The notes: a model not told the origin generated them from the letters alone. 38,053 nt of DNA from Thermoanaerobaculales bacterium (GCA_029287235.1 JARFRM010000250.1:1-38053); one strand, 5' to 3'; shown: positions 16,426-24,788, numbered from the stretch's first letter. Numbers and translations are program-made.

Positions 16426-18168
16426 CTACTGACCCACGATGAAGCCGCAGGGACATTCCTCCCAGCACTTCTTGCACCCGTCGCAGACCTCCATCTTCTT
16501 GATCTCGAAGAAGTGGCCTGGAGTGGGTGGATCGATCTTGGCAAAGACGTTGGCCTGGCAGTACATCCAGCAGTTCTCACAGCCGAAACACCTGCCGCAG
16601 CTGAAGCAACGGTCGCACTCGATCAGGGCGTCATCCGGAGTCACTCCGAGATCGACCTCGTCATACGGATTCGCCAAACGATCGTCGGGCGACTTGATCT
16701 GACGTTGGGTCCGCTCGATGGGCTTGTACCAGTCGAGCTTGAGCTTCTCACTGCGGATCATCTCTCGCTTTTCGATCGGCTCGAGCTCTTTGCCCTGGAG
16801 CTTGGCGTCAATGGCGATGGCCGCCAACCGCGCCTGACCGATGGAGGTCGTTGCGATTCCAAGATTGATGTTGTCACCACCGGTCCACACGCCCTCGACA
16901 CCGGTGAAACCCCACTCGTCGCCGTTGAGCCAGCCGTCGCCGAGCTCCTCGGAGTGCATCGCCGCGAGGTCAGGCTTCTGGCTCACCGCCGTGATGACGG
17001 TCTGGATCGGCAACTCGTAGGTGTCGCCCTCGATGGGCACCGGACGCCGGCGACCGGAGTCGTCCGGCTCACCGAGCTCCATTCGCTGCACGACCATGGC
17101 GCGAACCGCGCCCTCGTCGTCGCGAAGGATCTCGATGGGCGCCGCGAGGTACTCGAGGTTGATGTCTTCCTCGATGGCTTCGTCGATCTCACGCTCGATG
17201 GCCGGCATCTCGGCCCGGGTGCGGCGATAGAGGATCGTCACCTGGGCGCCCATCTTCGACGCCATTGCCGCCGAATCACCGATCAGCCGTTTGGATACCC
17301 GCGCGGCGTCGATGGCGGTGTCGCCACCACCGATGACCACCACGTTGGTGCCGATGTCGACCTTCTTACCCGAGTTGGCGTGGTTGAGGAACTCGGTTCC
17401 GGTCCAGAGACCCGGGCCTTCTTCACCGGGGATGCCCATGGCCTTGCCCTCGTGGGCGCCGATGGCCACGTAGATCGCGTCATAGTCTTTCTTAATGTCG
17501 TCGTAGGAGACATCTTTGCCGATCTTGGTGTCGAGCTTGAGCTCGACACCAAGATCGAGAATGCGCTGGACCTCGGCGTCGATGATCTCGCGCGGCAGCC
17601 GATAGACCGGGATGCCGTAGCGGAGCATGCCACCGGGTTTCGGTAGGCTTTCGAAGACCGTGACCTTGTAGCCCCGGCGTGCAAGCTGATAAGCGCACGA
17701 CAGTCCCGAGGGGCCGGCGCCTACAACTGCGATCTTTTCTTTCTTCGGGGCTTCGCCTTCGATCATCTGGGCCTTGAGGCCGTGATCGAGAGCATAGTCA
17801 CCGATGAAGCGTTCGACCGAGTTGATCCCAACCGATCCGTCCTTCTTGCCTCGGTTGCAGCCGGTCTCACAAGGATGGGGACAGACCCGACCCATGACTG
17901 ACGGGAACGGGTTGGTCTCCATCTCGAGCTGGAAGGCCTGCTCACAGGCTTCGTCAAGGCTCAGCCCGAGCTTTTCCCGCAGCTGGATGACGGTCAACCA
18001 ACCACGGATCTTGTTGCCGCTCGGGCAATTTCCGGTACACGGGGGCAGGCTTTCCACATAGACGGGCCGCAGCGCCGAGAGCTGTGTTCCGCTGCCACCG
18101 CCGCCGCCCTTGAGTCGGGACTCGAACGAGCTCTTTTTCTTCTTGTCTTTTTTCTTCAGTAAACCCAT
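16426..18168 (-). CDS. dsrL: DsrL, GltD-like NAD(P)H:acceptor iron-sulfur flavoprotein
   Basis: 580 residues from the ATG at 18168; upstream frame to 18315 overlaps the ferritin-like gene. A Lys- and Gly-rich N-terminus precedes the GltD-type Fe-S region (CTGNCPSGNKIRG, GRVCPHPCETGCNRG). Next come the FAD motif VVGAGPSGLSCAYQLARRGYKV, the NAD(P) motif VVIGGGDTAIDAARVSKR, and C-terminal ferredoxin clusters (CDRCFSCGRCFGCENCWMYC and CDGCKKCWEECPCG). In Allochromatium, DsrL transfers electrons between DsrAB and NAD(H). Here it occurs with dsrD, so it more likely feeds NAD(P)H electrons to DsrAB; it seems closer to the shorter DsrL-2 type, which is inference. It lies between the ferritin-like gene and dsrN. 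Confidence 0.92.
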   Translation of the reverse strand: MGLLKKKDKKKKSSFESRLKGGGGGSGTQLSALRPVYVESLPPCTGNCPSGNKIRGWLTVIQLREKLGLSLDEACEQAFQLEMETNPFPSVMGRVCPHPCETGCNRGKKDGSVGINSVERFIGDYALDHGLKAQMIEGEAPKKEKIAVVGAGPSGLSCAYQLARRGYKVTVFESLPKPGGMLRYGIPVYRLPREIIDAEVQRILDLGVELKLDTKIGKDVSYDDIKKDYDAIYVAIGAHEGKAMGIPGEEGPGLWTGTEFLNHANSGKKVDIGTNVVVIGGGDTAIDAARVSKRLIGDSAAMASKMGAQVTILYRRTRAEMPAIEREIDEAIEEDINLEYLAAPIEILRDDEGAVRAMVVQRMELGEPDDSGRRRPVPIEGDTYELPIQTVITAVSQKPDLAAMHSEELGDGWLNGDEWGFTGVEGVWTGGDNINLGIATTSIGQARLAAIAIDAKLQGKELEPIEKREMIRSEKLKLDWYKPIERTQRQIKSPDDRLANPYDEVDLGVTPDDALIECDRCFSCGRCFGCENCWMYCQANVFAKIDPPTPGHFFEIKKMEVCDGCKKCWEECPCGFIVGQ

Positions 18169-18211
18169 AAAACGCGTCTCCTCACTGCGGTGCTGTGTCC
18201 TGGGCGGAGAC

Positions 18212-18655
18212 TCAGGAGAGCTTCGACATGTGCTGTTTGAACTTCTCCAACTCGCCGAGGATCGTGTCGTGCTTCTGTTCGTCACGGAGCAGATAGTCGA
18301 GCAGGACCTTTGCAACCGGATCGGTGGATTCTGCCTTGAGCTTCTCGGCCAGTTCGATGGTCTGGCGCTCGAGCTCGTCGTGGGCCTCGAGTTGGCCCCA
18401 CACCTCGGCCAGCTCGTCGGGTGAGAGCGACACCGGGGTCTTGGTCATGCTGTCGATGAGGAACTGCTGCACCCGGTGATGCTGGACGGAGTCGTTCCGG
18501 ATGATCTCCATGACCTGACGGATCAGGAGATTGTCGGTCTTCTCCATGATCTGCGCTGTGGTTTCGATGGCATCGCGCTCGATGCCCTGCCACTGCCGGA
18601 GAACGTCCACCGCTTCAGCAGTCCGCTCCGGTCCGCTTTTCTTGTTACGCGCCAT
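18212..18655 (-). CDS. Ferritin-like diiron four-helix protein inside the dsr operon
   Basis: 147 residues from the ATG at 18655, with ribosome site GGAGG five bases upstream. The sequence is four amphipathic helices with spaced carboxylate and histidine residues of a ferritin-like diiron site: QGIERDAIETTAQIMEKT, IRNDSVQHHRVQQFLID, EAHDELERQTIELAEKLK, and LLRDEQKHDTILGELEKF. It lacks a rubredoxin domain, so it is not rubrerythrin. It may bind iron or detoxify oxygen or peroxide near the sulfite reductase, or act in siroheme/Fe-S supply; the position between dsrD and dsrL is the only functional clue. I know of no characterised dsr-linked member. Confidence 0.85.
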   Translation of the reverse strand: MARNKKSGPERTAEAVDVLRQWQGIERDAIETTAQIMEKTDNLLIRQVMEIIRNDSVQHHRVQQFLIDSMTKTPVSLSPDELAEVWGQLEAHDELERQTIELAEKLKAESTDPVAKVLLDYLLRDEQKHDTILGELEKFKQHMSKLS

Positions 18656-18679
18656 AGCATCCTCCCGTAAAGACGAGGC

Positions 18680-18719
18680 GGCCGAGGGAGGGGCGGGGAT
18701 AACCCGACACCTCCCGACC
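18680..18719 (-). other. GC-rich hairpin between dsrD and the ferritin-like gene
   Basis: A stem formed by 18680-18691 and 18710-18719 (with one bulge and a G-U pair) sits in the 83-bp gap after dsrD. No U-run follows, so it is more likely an RNA-processing or stability element that sets the ratio of dsrABD to distal messages than a terminator. Confidence 0.4.
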
Positions 18720-18738
18720 GCTTTTTGTTGATTTTCGC

Positions 18739-18969
18739 TTACGCTTCGGGCAGCGTCACGTAGCTGCCACCCGCGTACTTGTAGGTCAGTCGGCCCGAGT
18801 CGATGAGCTGGCGCAGTGCTTTCTTGCACATCTTCTTGTCGACGTCGTCACCGAACTTCTCCATCATCTGTTTGGAGACATCCATGGGTTTGAGATCCCT
18901 CTTGCCCTTCATGGATGAAACCAACTCAAACATGGCGTCGGCTACCTGATCGATTGTCACGTCGGCCAT
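18739..18969 (-). CDS. dsrD: DsrD, small winged-helix activator of sulfite reductase
   Basis: 76 residues matching DsrD over its full length (VTIDQVADAMFELV... GDDVDKKMCKKALRQLIDSGRLTYKYAGGSYVTLPEA), with the winged-helix C-terminal half. DsrD is found in sulfite/sulfate reducers and is absent from most sulfur oxidisers; work on purified protein shows that it binds DsrAB and stimulates sulfite reduction. It starts 10 bp after the dsrB stop. Its presence is the best single marker in this window for reductive operation. Confidence 0.97.
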   Translation of the reverse strand: MADVTIDQVADAMFELVSSMKGKRDLKPMDVSKQMMEKFGDDVDKKMCKKALRQLIDSGRLTYKYAGGSYVTLPEA

Positions 18970-18979
18970 GATGTCCTCC

Positions 18980-20053
18980 TCAGTGGCGCAGTTGCGCCGT
19001 TCTCATGTAGGTCTCGCCAGCATGCTTGAAGTCGTCGATGTGGTACTTGGTGAACTCGATGTCGGTGAGCTCGAAGAACTTCGGCCAACCGATGCGGTCG
19101 ATCCACTCGCCCATCCGTTCGTGCTTGCGGGCATTCTCTGCATAGACGTTGATGATCTTCACGACCGCATCGACCACCTCGGGCCACCGCGGCGGGTTGT
19201 TGGGAATGAAGGGGATGGCGAGCTTCGAGAACTTGGGCGCAACGCGCGCGTTCGAAACCTTGCCGCCAACCCAGATGGAGATGCCGTCGGTCTGGGCGTT
19301 GTTGATCTTCACCGCGGGGCAGACCGTGTAGCAGTTGCCGCAGAACATGCACTGCTCGTCGACAATCTCGACGGACTGAACGCCGTCAACGGTCGCCGGG
19401 CGGATCGCGCCGGTGGGGCAGGAGGCCACGAGGGTCGGAATCTCGCACATCTTCGGCAGGTCGTCGTGCTCGATCACCGGAGCCCGGGTGTGGACGCCGA
19501 GGATCGCGATGTCGGAACAGTGGACCGCGCCGCACATATTGAGGCAGCACGCATAGGCCACACGCAGCTTGGCGGGCAGCTCCATGTTCTGGAAGTGAGG
19601 CATGAGCTCGTCCATCACCGCCTTGACGGTTCCTGAGGCATCGGAGGCCGCCGAGTGGCAGTGGACCCAACCCTGGGTGTGGACGATGTTGGAAATGCAG
19701 TTGCCCATACCGCCGATGGGGAAACCGTACTCTTCGACCTCGGCGATGAGCGCTTCGATCTTCGACTCGTCAGTGAGCAGGAACTCGACGTTGTTGCGGC
19801 TGGTCCAACGCAGGTGGCCATCGCAGTACTTGTCGGCGATGTCGGCGAACTTGCGGATCGAGGTAATGGCGAGCAGTCGGGGAGTTCCGCAGCGGACGGT
19901 GAAGAGCTTGTCACCGGACTCGGCGACGTGAACCATCACACCGGGCTTGAGGATCTCGTGATGGTCCCACTTGCCGTAGTTCTTCTTGATCACCGGGGGA
20001 AGGAACTGTTCGTAATTCGGGGGGCCGATATCGGTAATACGTTCTTCTGCCAT
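18980..20053 (-). CDS. dsrB: DsrB, beta subunit of dissimilatory sulfite reductase
   Basis: 357 residues, full length. The siroheme-[4Fe-4S] binding region ([17 protein letters not shown], then [17 protein letters not shown]) and the ferredoxin domain (SCPTGAI, then [14 protein letters not shown]) are all intact. DsrB holds the catalytically active siroheme in the alpha2beta2 enzyme that reduces sulfite in the cytoplasm. It follows dsrA by 14 bp with a GGAAAGGAGGATCC ribosome site and precedes dsrD by 10 bp. Confidence 0.99.
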   Translation of the reverse strand: MAEERITDIGPPNYEQFLPPVIKKNYGKWDHHEILKPGVMVHVAESGDKLFTVRCGTPRLLAITSIRKFADIADKYCDGHLRWTSRNNVEFLLTDESKIEALIAEVEEYGFPIGGMGNCISNIVHTQGWVHCHSAASDASGTVKAVMDELMPHFQNMELPAKLRVAYACCLNMCGAVHCSDIAILGVHTRAPVIEHDDLPKMCEIPTLVASCPTGAIRPATVDGVQSVEIVDEQCMFCGNCYTVCPAVKINNAQTDGISIWVGGKVSNARVAPKFSKLAIPFIPNNPPRWPEVVDAVVKIINVYAENARKHERMGEWIDRIGWPKFFELTDIEFTKYHIDDFKHAGETYMRTAQLRH

Positions 20054-20067
20054 TGGATCCTCCTTTC

Positions 20068-21252
20068 CTACTCGAAGATCTCGTCGTCGAAGAAGATATA
20101 GGGATTCGAGCGCGGCGCCATGACCATTTCAGGCACCGGGTCGAGACCGATTTCTTCGAGGAAGTTGGACATTCCGACACGCTGGATGAATTCGCCGACG
20201 CGCTCACGAAGCTTGCCGTGCTCACCCCAGAGATCCCAGATCGCCTCGGTGAGCTCTTTGAGATCCTCGTAGTCCGAATCCTTGTCCATCTCGAGGAACG
20301 GAACAAAGACCGAGCAGAGCAGCGCGCCGCCGATGATGGGGGCCTTGCCGCCGATGAGGATCGTCGCACCTCGCTCTTTACCGGGCTTGAGCGCCTTCGG
20401 CATGACGTTGATGCAGTGCATGCACTTGACGCAGTTGGAGTTGTCGATTTCGAGGGTCTTGCCATCCCACTCGACACAGCGGGTCGGGCAGAGATCGCAG
20501 ATTTCGGCGTCGATGTCGACGGTCTTGGCATAGTCGAGGACGGCAGCCTGGTTGACCTGGATCTCGTCCTTCCAGGTGCCCATAACCGAGCAGTCCGACC
20601 GGGCGATGGAAGCCACGCAGTCGTTGGGGCAGCCGGCGAACTTGAACTTGTATTTGTACGGGAAGAACGGCCGGTGGAGCTCGTCCTGGAACTCCTGAGT
20701 GATGTTGTAACAGGCATCGAGGGTGTCGTAGCACGCCCACTCGCAACGAGCGGGGCCGACGCAGCAGGACGGGGTCCGCATGTTGGAGCCCGAGCCTCCA
20801 AGGTCGAAGCCGTGTTTTGTCAGGTCGGCAAAGAGGGGCTCAATTTCCTCGGTGGTCGATCCGAGGAAGACGATGTCGCCGGTCGAACCGTGCATATTGG
20901 TGAGACCCGAACCATGGCGCTCCCAAATGTCGCACAAGGTGCGCAGGGCCTCGGAGGTGTAGAACCACGCCGACGGCTGGTTGACCCGGTGGGTGTGGAA
21001 CGCGGCAACCTCCGGGAACTCTTCGGGCAGATCCGAGTAGCGCCCGATCACGCCGCCCCCATACCCCATGACGCCCACCAGGCCGCCATGCTTCCAGTGG
21101 CTGATGTGTTCCTCGTAGGAACGCTCCAGCTGACCGATCGCGTCCTGAACCATCGGTCGATGGGCTTCCTTCTTCATCTCCTTGACAAAGCTCGGCCACG
21201 GTCCCTTCTCGAGCTCGTCAAGCAGCGGCGTCTTGTATTTCATCTCTGTCAT
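20068..21252 (-). CDS. dsrA: DsrA, alpha subunit of dissimilatory sulfite reductase
   Basis: 394 residues from the ATG at 21252, which has a strong AAAGGAGTGG ribosome site; the frame is open to 21330 but that part has no start support. The siroheme-linked cluster ligands are in [17 protein letters not shown] and [16 protein letters not shown], and the inserted ferredoxin domain has CDLCPTRC and [16 protein letters not shown]. The C-terminal [17 protein letters not shown] is typical. It appears to be a bacterial reductive-type DsrA, to be confirmed by phylogeny. A sigma-54 promoter lies about 340 bp upstream, before a small open frame. Confidence 0.99.
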   Translation of the reverse strand: MTEMKYKTPLLDELEKGPWPSFVKEMKKEAHRPMVQDAIGQLERSYEEHISHWKHGGLVGVMGYGGGVIGRYSDLPEEFPEVAAFHTHRVNQPSAWFYTSEALRTLCDIWERHGSGLTNMHGSTGDIVFLGSTTEEIEPLFADLTKHGFDLGGSGSNMRTPSCCVGPARCEWACYDTLDACYNITQEFQDELHRPFFPYKYKFKFAGCPNDCVASIARSDCSVMGTWKDEIQVNQAAVLDYAKTVDIDAEICDLCPTRCVEWDGKTLEIDNSNCVKCMHCINVMPKALKPGKERGATILIGGKAPIIGGALLCSVFVPFLEMDKDSDYEDLKELTEAIWDLWGEHGKLRERVGEFIQRVGMSNFLEEIGLDPVPEMVMAPRSNPYIFFDDEIFE

Positions 21253-21357
21253 GGCCACTCCTTTCAAATCGATATCTCGTGAAACCTTCGGTGACCCGTT
21301 AGCGCCGGACGGGACGACAGACCCCGGCACTTGAGTCCATTCAAGATCAACTCCTCC

Positions 21358-21555
21358 TTATGCATCGGCGATGGTGCCCGACCAGAAGCTCGAGAACATC
21401 ACAGCCGAAAGGAAATACCCAATCGATATCGGACCGACGATCACGGACATGACCCTGGCAGGCGACACAGGAACGAGGACGCGGTGTTCGGCCGAGTCGT
21501 TCTCGATCGTGCGTAATCTGTTGAATCGGTCTACCAATTTCATGCCCTCAGGCAT
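21358..21555 (-). CDS. Possible small membrane protein preceding dsrA
   Basis: A 65-residue frame (an alternative ATG at 21543 gives 61 residues) beginning about 22 nt after the predicted sigma-54 transcription start and ending 105 bp before dsrA. It has a charged N-terminus (MKLVDRFNRLRTIENDSAE) and one hydrophobic stretch, RVMSVIVGPISIGYFLSAVM (about 33-52). Third codon positions are GC-biased like true genes here. The ribosome site (AAAGGTG, distant) is weak. Directly after its stop a strong AAGGAGGAG occurs with a short frame (ATG at 21340, 13 codons) that may be a leader peptide. I know of no dsr gene like this; it could also be untranslated leader. Confidence 0.42.
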   Translation of the reverse strand: MPEGMKLVDRFNRLRTIENDSAEHRVLVPVSPARVMSVIVGPISIGYFLSAVMFSSFWSGTIADA

Positions 21556-21587
21556 CCTGGAGAGACACCTTTACCGAAGTGCAGCCT

Positions 21588-21603
21588 TGCAACCCCTGTG
21601 CCA
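21588..21603 (-). promoter_or_regulatory. Sigma-54 (-24/-12) promoter of the dsrAB operon
   Basis: On the minus strand the sequence is TGGCACAGGGGTTGCA, an exact match to TGGCACRN4TTGCW, preceded by TT. Transcription would begin near 21577, upstream of the small ORF and dsrA. A sigma-54 activator gene lies immediately upstream. Confidence 0.9.
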
Positions 21604-21605
21604 AA

Positions 21606-21623
21606 CGGGTGCCCTGTCACCCG
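21606..21623. promoter_or_regulatory. Inverted repeat abutting the -24 element of the dsrAB promoter
   Basis: CGGGTG-N6-CACCCG is a perfect 6-bp inverted repeat only 2 bp upstream of the -24 box. At this place it could be an operator for a repressor or a co-regulator. It is GC-rich, so it may be coincidental. Confidence 0.4.
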
Positions 21624-21698
21624 GTTCACAAGTCGTTCACCATATTCCACTTCGACCGTGATTGGGAGGAGTCTTCAGCTTGCCGGCGGGATATCACG

Positions 21699-21714
21699 GT
21701 TACAAGAACGTAAC
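21699..21714. promoter_or_regulatory. Candidate upstream activator site for the dsrAB sigma-54 promoter
   Basis: GTTAC-N6-GTAAC is a perfect inverted repeat centred about 105 bp upstream of the -24 box, the usual distance for sigma-54 activators. It lies between the activator gene end (21743) and the promoter. Confidence 0.5.
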
Positions 21715-21742
21715 AAGCGTGGGAACCCGATCAGTCGCCGTT

Positions 21743-23116
21743 TCAGGATCCCCCTCCTTCCCGCCTGCGACCATCGGACTTCGGGACCTCGATATTGAGA
21801 TCCCGAATCTTCCGAAAAAGTGTGCTCGGATGGATGCCGAGGAGCTTCGCGGCCTGCTTCCGGTTCCCGTTGGTTCGGCGAAGAGCATCGGCAATGTGGC
21901 TTTTTTCCATGGCTCGTAAAGTGGTGCTCGGGGGGTTCAGGACGGATCGCAGGGCGGAGGCGCCCCTCGAGAGCTCCGGAGGCAGGTGGTGGAGCTCGAT
22001 CACCGTTGCGTGGCAGAGCACGAAGGCGTGCTCGATGATGTTCTCCAGCTCGCGCGCATTCCCCGGATAGTCATGCTGCATGAGAACGTCGAGAACCTCG
22101 TCCGACACACCGACAATGTCCTTTTGCTGCAGCCGGTTGAAGCGTCCGATGAAATGATCGATGAGAAGCGGGATGTCCTCACGACGCTCTCTCAGGATCG
22201 GGAGCTCCAGACGCATCACATTGATGCGGTAGAACAGATCTTCACGGAAGGCCCCCTCCTTGACCAACGCATCAAGATCACGGTGGGTCGCCGCGATGAC
22301 TCGAACATTGGCTTCCACCGGCTCATCCGATCCCAGAGGTTCGTAGAGCTGCTCCTGCAGGACTCGCAGGAGCCGGATCTGCATGGCGGGCGAGATGTCT
22401 CCGATCTCGTCGAGGAACAGGGTCCCGCCTTCGGCATGGGCAAACCGTCCCGGGCGATCCTTCCGGGCGTCGGTGAAGGCTCCGGCGATGTAACCGAAGA
22501 GCTCCGACTCGAGCAGCGAGTCCGGCATGGCACCACAGTTGATGGCGACAAACCGCTTGTCGTGGCGCGGCGACATGTCGTGAATCGCGCGCGCGAACAG
22601 CTCCTTGCCGGTGCCGCTGGCGCCATGAATCACCACCGTACTGTCACTGGCGGCCACCGCGGGAAGGATTCCGAAGAGGTCGCGCATCGCCTGGCTGCGA
22701 CCAATGATATCGCCGAGCGAATAGCGGGCCTCGAGTTCCTTTCTCAGCTCCTCGACCTGACTGAGATCACGAATCGTCTCGACGCCACCGACGAGCCGTC
22801 CGTTCGGATCACGCAGGACCGAGGTGGACACGCTGACGGGCAACGTGCGCCCCCGAGCATCGATAATGAACGCCGGACGATTGGCAACCGGATCACCGGT
22901 TTCCAGGGTGTGGCGAAGGGAGCAGACGGTGCTGCAGATGCTGGCCTGGAATACTTCACAACATCGTCTGCCGATGGCCTTCTCTCGAGGAACGCCCGTG
23001 AGTTTCTCGGCCGCAGCATTGAAGTAGGCGATCTGCCAATCTCTGTCGACGGTGAAGACGGCTTCAGCCACGCTGTCAAGGATGATTCGCCCGATGCCGG
23101 GCGCGTCTGCATCCAC
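21743..23116 (-). CDS. PAS-domain sigma-54-dependent activator next to dsrA
   Basis: About 457 residues from the GTG at 23116; a TTG at 23131 gives 462. The N-terminal PAS domain (about 10-120) contains a cysteine group RRCCEVFQASICSTVC that could bind a cluster or sense redox. The AAA+ domain has Walker A GASGTGKE, Walker [12 protein letters not shown] and a GAFTDA loop instead of GAFTGA, a variant found in some functional activators. The C-terminus is a Fis-type HTH (NGNRKQAAKLLGIHPSTLFRKI). There is no receiver domain, so it is controlled by ligand, redox or partner. It is directly upstream of the sigma-54 promoter of dsrAB on the same strand and divergent from a PAS kinase, which makes it the prime candidate dsr regulator (inference). 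Confidence 0.93.
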   Translation of the reverse strand: MDADAPGIGRIILDSVAEAVFTVDRDWQIAYFNAAAEKLTGVPREKAIGRRCCEVFQASICSTVCSLRHTLETGDPVANRPAFIIDARGRTLPVSVSTSVLRDPNGRLVGGVETIRDLSQVEELRKELEARYSLGDIIGRSQAMRDLFGILPAVAASDSTVVIHGASGTGKELFARAIHDMSPRHDKRFVAINCGAMPDSLLESELFGYIAGAFTDARKDRPGRFAHAEGGTLFLDEIGDISPAMQIRLLRVLQEQLYEPLGSDEPVEANVRVIAATHRDLDALVKEGAFREDLFYRINVMRLELPILRERREDIPLLIDHFIGRFNRLQQKDIVGVSDEVLDVLMQHDYPGNARELENIIEHAFVLCHATVIELHHLPPELSRGASALRSVLNPPSTTLRAMEKSHIADALRRTNGNRKQAAKLLGIHPSTLFRKIRDLNIEVPKSDGRRREGGGS

Positions 23117-23136
23117 AGTCCTGACCCCCAAAGTTC

Positions 23137-23164
23137 ACCCTAGTCTCAATCGGCGGATTGTCAA
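23137..23164 (-). promoter_or_regulatory. Sigma-70-type promoter of the PAS/sigma-54 activator gene
   Basis: On the minus strand TTGACA (23164-23159) is followed after 16 bp by TAGGGT (23142-23137). The start of transcription would fall near 23130, leaving a short leader before the GTG at 23116. This agrees with that start rather than the TTG at 23131. Confidence 0.5.
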
Positions 23165-23212
23165 GGTCTCTCGTTCGATCGGTTGTGTGCGATACTGTCT
23201 GAGGATGGAGCA

Positions 23213-24679
23213 ATGGCGAGATTTCACGTGAATTTTGACCTCCCACGAGGTAGACGACGCACCGACAAACTCGATGAAGGGGAGGGCTCTTCCGATTTCG
23301 TTCCCGCCCATCGACTCGAGAGTGCTCGCGACAACGGATCGAAATCGCCGCTGATGGTCGGCCACCGGACGCTCATCGCCTACCTCGGGGCGGCGGTCAC
23401 CGTGTCGGCCCTCGTTTCCATCGCAGCCCCCGTCGCACCACCCCTCGCCGTTGGGGGGCTCCTCTTGACCATCTTGCTGGTCGCGGGATGGTGGGTCGGT
23501 GTCCGACGACCCGAGGGGAACGGCAGCACCAATGGGCGGGTCGCAGATCTCCGACAGGAACTTGACGTGTCACGCCGCCGCTACGAGCGGCTGTTCTCTG
23601 CAGTACCCGACTTCATCTGCGTTCTCGACCGAAACCACAACATCCTCGAGGCCAACGACTCGTACCGCCGGGAGTTCGGCGCCAATGACCGGTCGCGCTG
23701 TTACGAAGTCTGCAAGAGACGGACGTCCAGGTGCCCTCACTGTGTTGTGGATTCTACCTTCTCCGATGGCGCCTCCCGAATTCAGGAGGAGGTTCTGATA
23801 ACCCGAAACGGGGAGCAGATCAACGCTCTCGTCCATACCCAGCCCATCTTCGATGACGATCTCAATATCATCGCGGTCATGGAGGTCTTTTCAGACGTCA
23901 CCGAGGTCAAGAGGCTGCAGCGTCAGTTGGCCCTCACCGGACGGGCCGTGGCCGGCACGGCACACCGAATCAAGAACATCCTGATGGGCCTCGAGGGCGG
24001 TATCTTCATCGTCAACGATGGTCTCGAGTCGGATGACAGGGAGTCAATCGACAACGGCTGGGAGATGGTCGAACGCAACGTTCAACGAGTGACTGCGATC
24101 GTCAAGGACCTGCTCTTCTGCGCCAAGGAGCGCAATCCTGACTTCGAAGACAATATCTGTCCACAGGAAATCGTACTCGAGGTGCGCGATCTCTATGCCG
24201 CTCGCATGGCCGATGACGACATCGAGATCTGCGCCGAAGTCCCCCTTCCCCACCATCGGGGCACGTTTGACCCTGAAGCCATTCACAGCCTGCTGTGCAA
24301 CCTGGTCGCCAACTCCATCGACGCGTGCCGTTTTGACTCCACCGAACAGAAGAACGGACACCGGGTCACCATACGGTGTGCGGAGAATGCCGACGGCGAC
24401 ACCGTCTTCGAGGTTGAAGATGATGGCGAAGGCATTCCCGAGGACATGACCCGGAAGGTCTTCAACGAGTTCTTCTCATCCAAGGGCACCGAGGGAACCG
24501 GGATCGGTCTTCTGGTGGTCCAGAAGGTAGCCGAAGAGCACGGAGGGACGGTTTCGTTCGACTCGAAACCCGGTGAGGGCACGGTTTTCAACATTACCAT
24601 CCCTCATCGAAGAGCCCGGCTATCCCATCTTTCCCGCTCCGCCGACGACCAGCCTCAGCTCGACGTACGGTCCAAATAG
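23213..24679 (+). CDS. Membrane-anchored PAS histidine kinase divergent from the dsr activator gene
   Basis: 488 residues from the ATG at 23213 (GAGGA seven bases upstream); the frame is open from a TTG at 23183. Two close hydrophobic segments (LIAYLGAAVTVSALVSIA and PLAVGGLLLTILLVAGWWVGV, about 54-98) anchor it with almost no periplasmic part. A PAS domain (about 125-240) has a cysteine set RCYEVCKRRTSRCPHCVV. The histidine box is AVAGTAHRIKNILMGLEG, and the HATPase has LVANSIDAC, DDGEGIPEDM and EGTGIGLLVVQKVAEEHGG. The Cys-rich PAS suggests intracellular redox or sulfur sensing, like the divergent regulator. No cognate receiver is adjacent on its strand, but a stand-alone receiver converges on it. 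Confidence 0.92.
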   Translation: MARFHVNFDLPRGRRRTDKLDEGEGSSDFVPAHRLESARDNGSKSPLMVGHRTLIAYLGAAVTVSALVSIAAPVAPPLAVGGLLLTILLVAGWWVGVRRPEGNGSTNGRVADLRQELDVSRRRYERLFSAVPDFICVLDRNHNILEANDSYRREFGANDRSRCYEVCKRRTSRCPHCVVDSTFSDGASRIQEEVLITRNGEQINALVHTQPIFDDDLNIIAVMEVFSDVTEVKRLQRQLALTGRAVAGTAHRIKNILMGLEGGIFIVNDGLESDDRESIDNGWEMVERNVQRVTAIVKDLLFCAKERNPDFEDNICPQEIVLEVRDLYAARMADDDIEICAEVPLPHHRGTFDPEAIHSLLCNLVANSIDACRFDSTEQKNGHRVTIRCAENADGDTVFEVEDDGEGIPEDMTRKVFNEFFSSKGTEGTGIGLLVVQKVAEEHGGTVSFDSKPGEGTVFNITIPHRRARLSHLSRSADDQPQLDVRSK

Positions 24680-24788
24680 CCGGCATCTCCGATCATGAAC
24701 CCGCGATGACGAGAGACCGAGCGATAAGCAACGGAAGCGCAGAAACCCGGCCGCGTTGTCGTGCCGACCGAAATCCTGCACAGATAAC

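Noticed and set aside
14838-16442. Plus-strand open frame (about 534 codons) opposite dsrN
   Set aside because: It is antisense to an intact CbiA-type protein, with no motif, ribosome site or conserved context.
20053-21282. Plus-strand open frame opposite dsrA
   Set aside because: DsrA on the minus strand is unmistakable; the plus frame is a compositional shadow.
21800-22070. Short plus-strand frames opposite the activator HTH
   Set aside because: Antisense to a clear Fis-type HTH; no independent support.
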